Part shown: positions 38,710 through 40,007 of the stretch, piece after piece | Layout of the letters: every line of letters begins with the position of its first letter | Position numbering within the stretch: the stretch's first letter is position 1 | From: JAAFHN01 sp031421855 | GTDB taxonomy: Bacteria; Pseudomonadota; Gammaproteobacteria; Burkholderiales; Burkholderiaceae_C | Reading direction: 5' to 3' | Assembly (NCBI GenBank): GCA_031421855.1 | Contig: JANOPN010000126.1 | Location: 1-40,007 of the forward strand | Length of the DNA: 40,007 bases | Translations under genes and position numbers: made by a program | Notes under the pieces: generated by a model | What the model was told of the DNA's origin: nothing | Databases searched by the model: none | Seen by the model: only the letters and a program-made list of their open reading frames with translations

Positions 38710-40007
38710 ATGCAAACTTCTGACGCGCAAAAACGAGCCTCATGGCGTGCGCTCCTGTGGCGCGTGCATGCCTGGTCGGCCTTGATCGCATCGCCATTTT
38801 TGCTGATGGCAACGCTCACTGGCTTGCTTTATGTCGGCACGCCTCAAATCGAGCGCGCCCTGCACGGCCACATGGATCGCATCGACGCAAGCGGACGCGC
38901 ACCACCCCGACTTGCGCTGGAGCAATCAGTCATTGCAGCCATTGAGGCGGCACCGCATGGCATGCAAATCAAAACCGTGATTGCGCCCAGCGAAGCCGAC
39001 GCGTCTGTGGTCGTGCTGATGACCGCCCCAAACCCGTCATCGGGCAACCCAACGCCCATGCCAGTCACGTCGGACATGGCTCCACAGTCGGCAATTTACT
39101 GGTCTACGTCAACCCAGCCAACGCGCAGGTGCTCGGCCTCTTGCCCGAGTCTGAACGCTTCTCAAACTGGTCCAAGAAGCTGCACTCGCAACTGCTGCAA
39201 GGCGATGGATGGGCTTGGATGATTGAACTTGCCGCCAGCTGGCTCTTGGTGCTGTTGATCTCAGGCACTTTGCTGGCTTGGCCCATGCTGCGTGCTTTTG
39301 CTTCGCACCCGACGTCGCTGCGACGATGGCATTGGCTTGGTGGCCTGTCGCTTGGCCTGCTGTCATTGATCATCGTGCTGACAGGGCTCACTTGGAGCCA
39401 GCACGCCGGTGAGCGAATCAAAGCGTTGCGCGACGCGACAAATCAGGCGCCGCCGCGTGCGCCCTCGGGTTTGAAGTCTGCGGGCACGCAAACCCTGACG
39501 TGGCAGCAAGCGCTGGAGGTGACCCGCAAAGCCCATGCTGACTTGGGTTTGCCTGCGATGCCCATTCTCCTCACGCCGCCCAACGACGCGCGCGGTGTCT
39601 GGCGCGCCAATGCGGTCGACCGCAGCCGCCCGAATAGCCAATCCAGTTGGGTCATCGACGCCAGCTCAGGCTCGGTGCTGTTTCAATCCGATTGGGCGCA
39701 GCAAACCGTGTTTTCCAAAGCCACCGCCATCGGCATACCGTTTCATCGGGGCGAGTTCGGCTTGTGGAATCAACTTCTGCTGGCAATATTCGGCATCGGC
39801 CTTCTGGCATCGATCGCCACTGGGTGGGCAATGATGGCTCAACGTGTCAAGAAGGGTGCCGCGTCTGGCAACAACATGCGGCGCTGGGTTGCTGCTTGCT
39901 TGCCGCGCGCCTTGCCTATCCGCTTTGGCTGTATCCCATTTTGGGTTTGGCCGCTTGTGGCACTGATGCTTTTGGGCATGCCCGTTCTATGCTGGTCTGT
40001 CGTGCCA
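38710..40007 (+). pseudogene. PepSY-domain membrane protein, frameshifted and truncated by the window edge
   Basis: Frame one starts at ATG 38710 with a GGAG Shine-Dalgarno and encodes ALLWRVHAWSALIASPFLLM and LTGLLYVGTPQIE, the usual start of iron-uptake PepSY proteins. It then drifts into nonsense and stops at 39222. The real continuation is in the -1 frame: ASHVGHGSTVGNLLVYVNPANAQV, KKLHSQLLQGDGWAWMIELAASW, LLISGTLLAWPM and further helices open to 40007. The switch must occur between about 39015 and 39060, where CCCC and AAACCC runs suggest loss of one base. It may be a true mutation or a sequencing error. Such proteins are linked to reductive siderophore-iron or copper uptake. The 3' end is outside. 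Confidence 0.8.

Noticed and set aside
1..40007. CRISPR array, tRNA, rRNA, integrase or phage genes
   Set aside because: No regularly spaced direct repeats, cloverleaf-like sequences, rRNA segments, recombinase or phage structural motifs were seen on reading both strands; the dispersed repeats are kilobases apart.

Overview
The window looks like chromosome of a betaproteobacterium of the order Burkholderiales, most like the Comamonadaceae. Grounds: fairly GC-rich coding sequence, the gene order rpmH-rnpA-yidD-yidC-mnmE, a glnE next to a TIGR02099/YhdP-type AsmA-like giant, a FixL/FixJ-like two-component pair of the type common in that group, and a LitR/CarH-type B12 regulator beside a COG2907-type FAD enzyme and DUF1365. 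The genus cannot be named from sequence alone. Nothing looks like prophage, plasmid, rRNA, tRNA or CRISPR.

Layout. 1-3039: a leftward DUF1365/FAD-oxidoreductase pair diverging from a MerR-cobalamin regulator, a probable light-responsive lipid or oxidative-stress module. 3083-9647: glpD, a B12-binding radical SAM protein, and glnE on the opposite strand. 9646-17280: YhdP-like envelope protein, sensor kinase and response regulator with overlapping or close junctions, then a flavodoxin-fold reductase. 17371-17992: a PD-(D/E)XK-like protein. 18016-22350: a probable pyridine-ring (2,5-dihydroxypyridine) catabolic cluster: an acyl-CoA-dehydrogenase-fold enzyme, a NicD-like hydrolase and a NicX-like dioxygenase, divergent from a flavin-reductase/MarR fusion with a clear palindromic operator between. 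22405-27490: surface polysaccharide genes (WecA-like transferase, DUF3108 protein, GT2, flippase, methyltransferase). 27537-31184: CPA2 antiporter, apt and an unrecognised conserved-looking protein. 31365-35622: mnmE, yidC, yidD, rnpA, rpmH on the minus strand. 35901-38138: MurU-like nucleotidyltransferase and pepP. 38164-40007: DUF2946 protein, a small ORF that may be a deletion scar, and a frameshifted PepSY protein running off the edge.

The most striking content is two families of short repeats that overlie this ordinary gene content. Family 1 is a 40-bp core (about 60 bp with AT-rich flanks) present eight times in both orientations. Five copies lie between genes, often touching a stop codon, and three lie in frame inside coding sequences (the histidine kinase, mnmE and the MurU-like gene), adding about 15-25 residues at places that look tolerant. 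This is analogous to the in-frame palindromic elements described in Rickettsia. Family 2 is a 104-bp MITE-like element present twice, with about 26-bp terminal inverted repeats and exact 5-bp target duplications. One copy has rewritten the C-terminus of the NicD-like hydrolase and the other has landed in the U-tract of the apparent yidC terminator, 15 bp before the mnmE start codon.

Other points of interest are the absence of dnaA beside rpmH, a glnE/yhdP pair whose best start codons share one CATG, a radical SAM cluster motif spaced Cx4CxxC, and an acyl-CoA-dehydrogenase-like protein that lacks the usual catalytic glutamate and sits beside a flavin reductase, which suggests a flavin monooxygenase.
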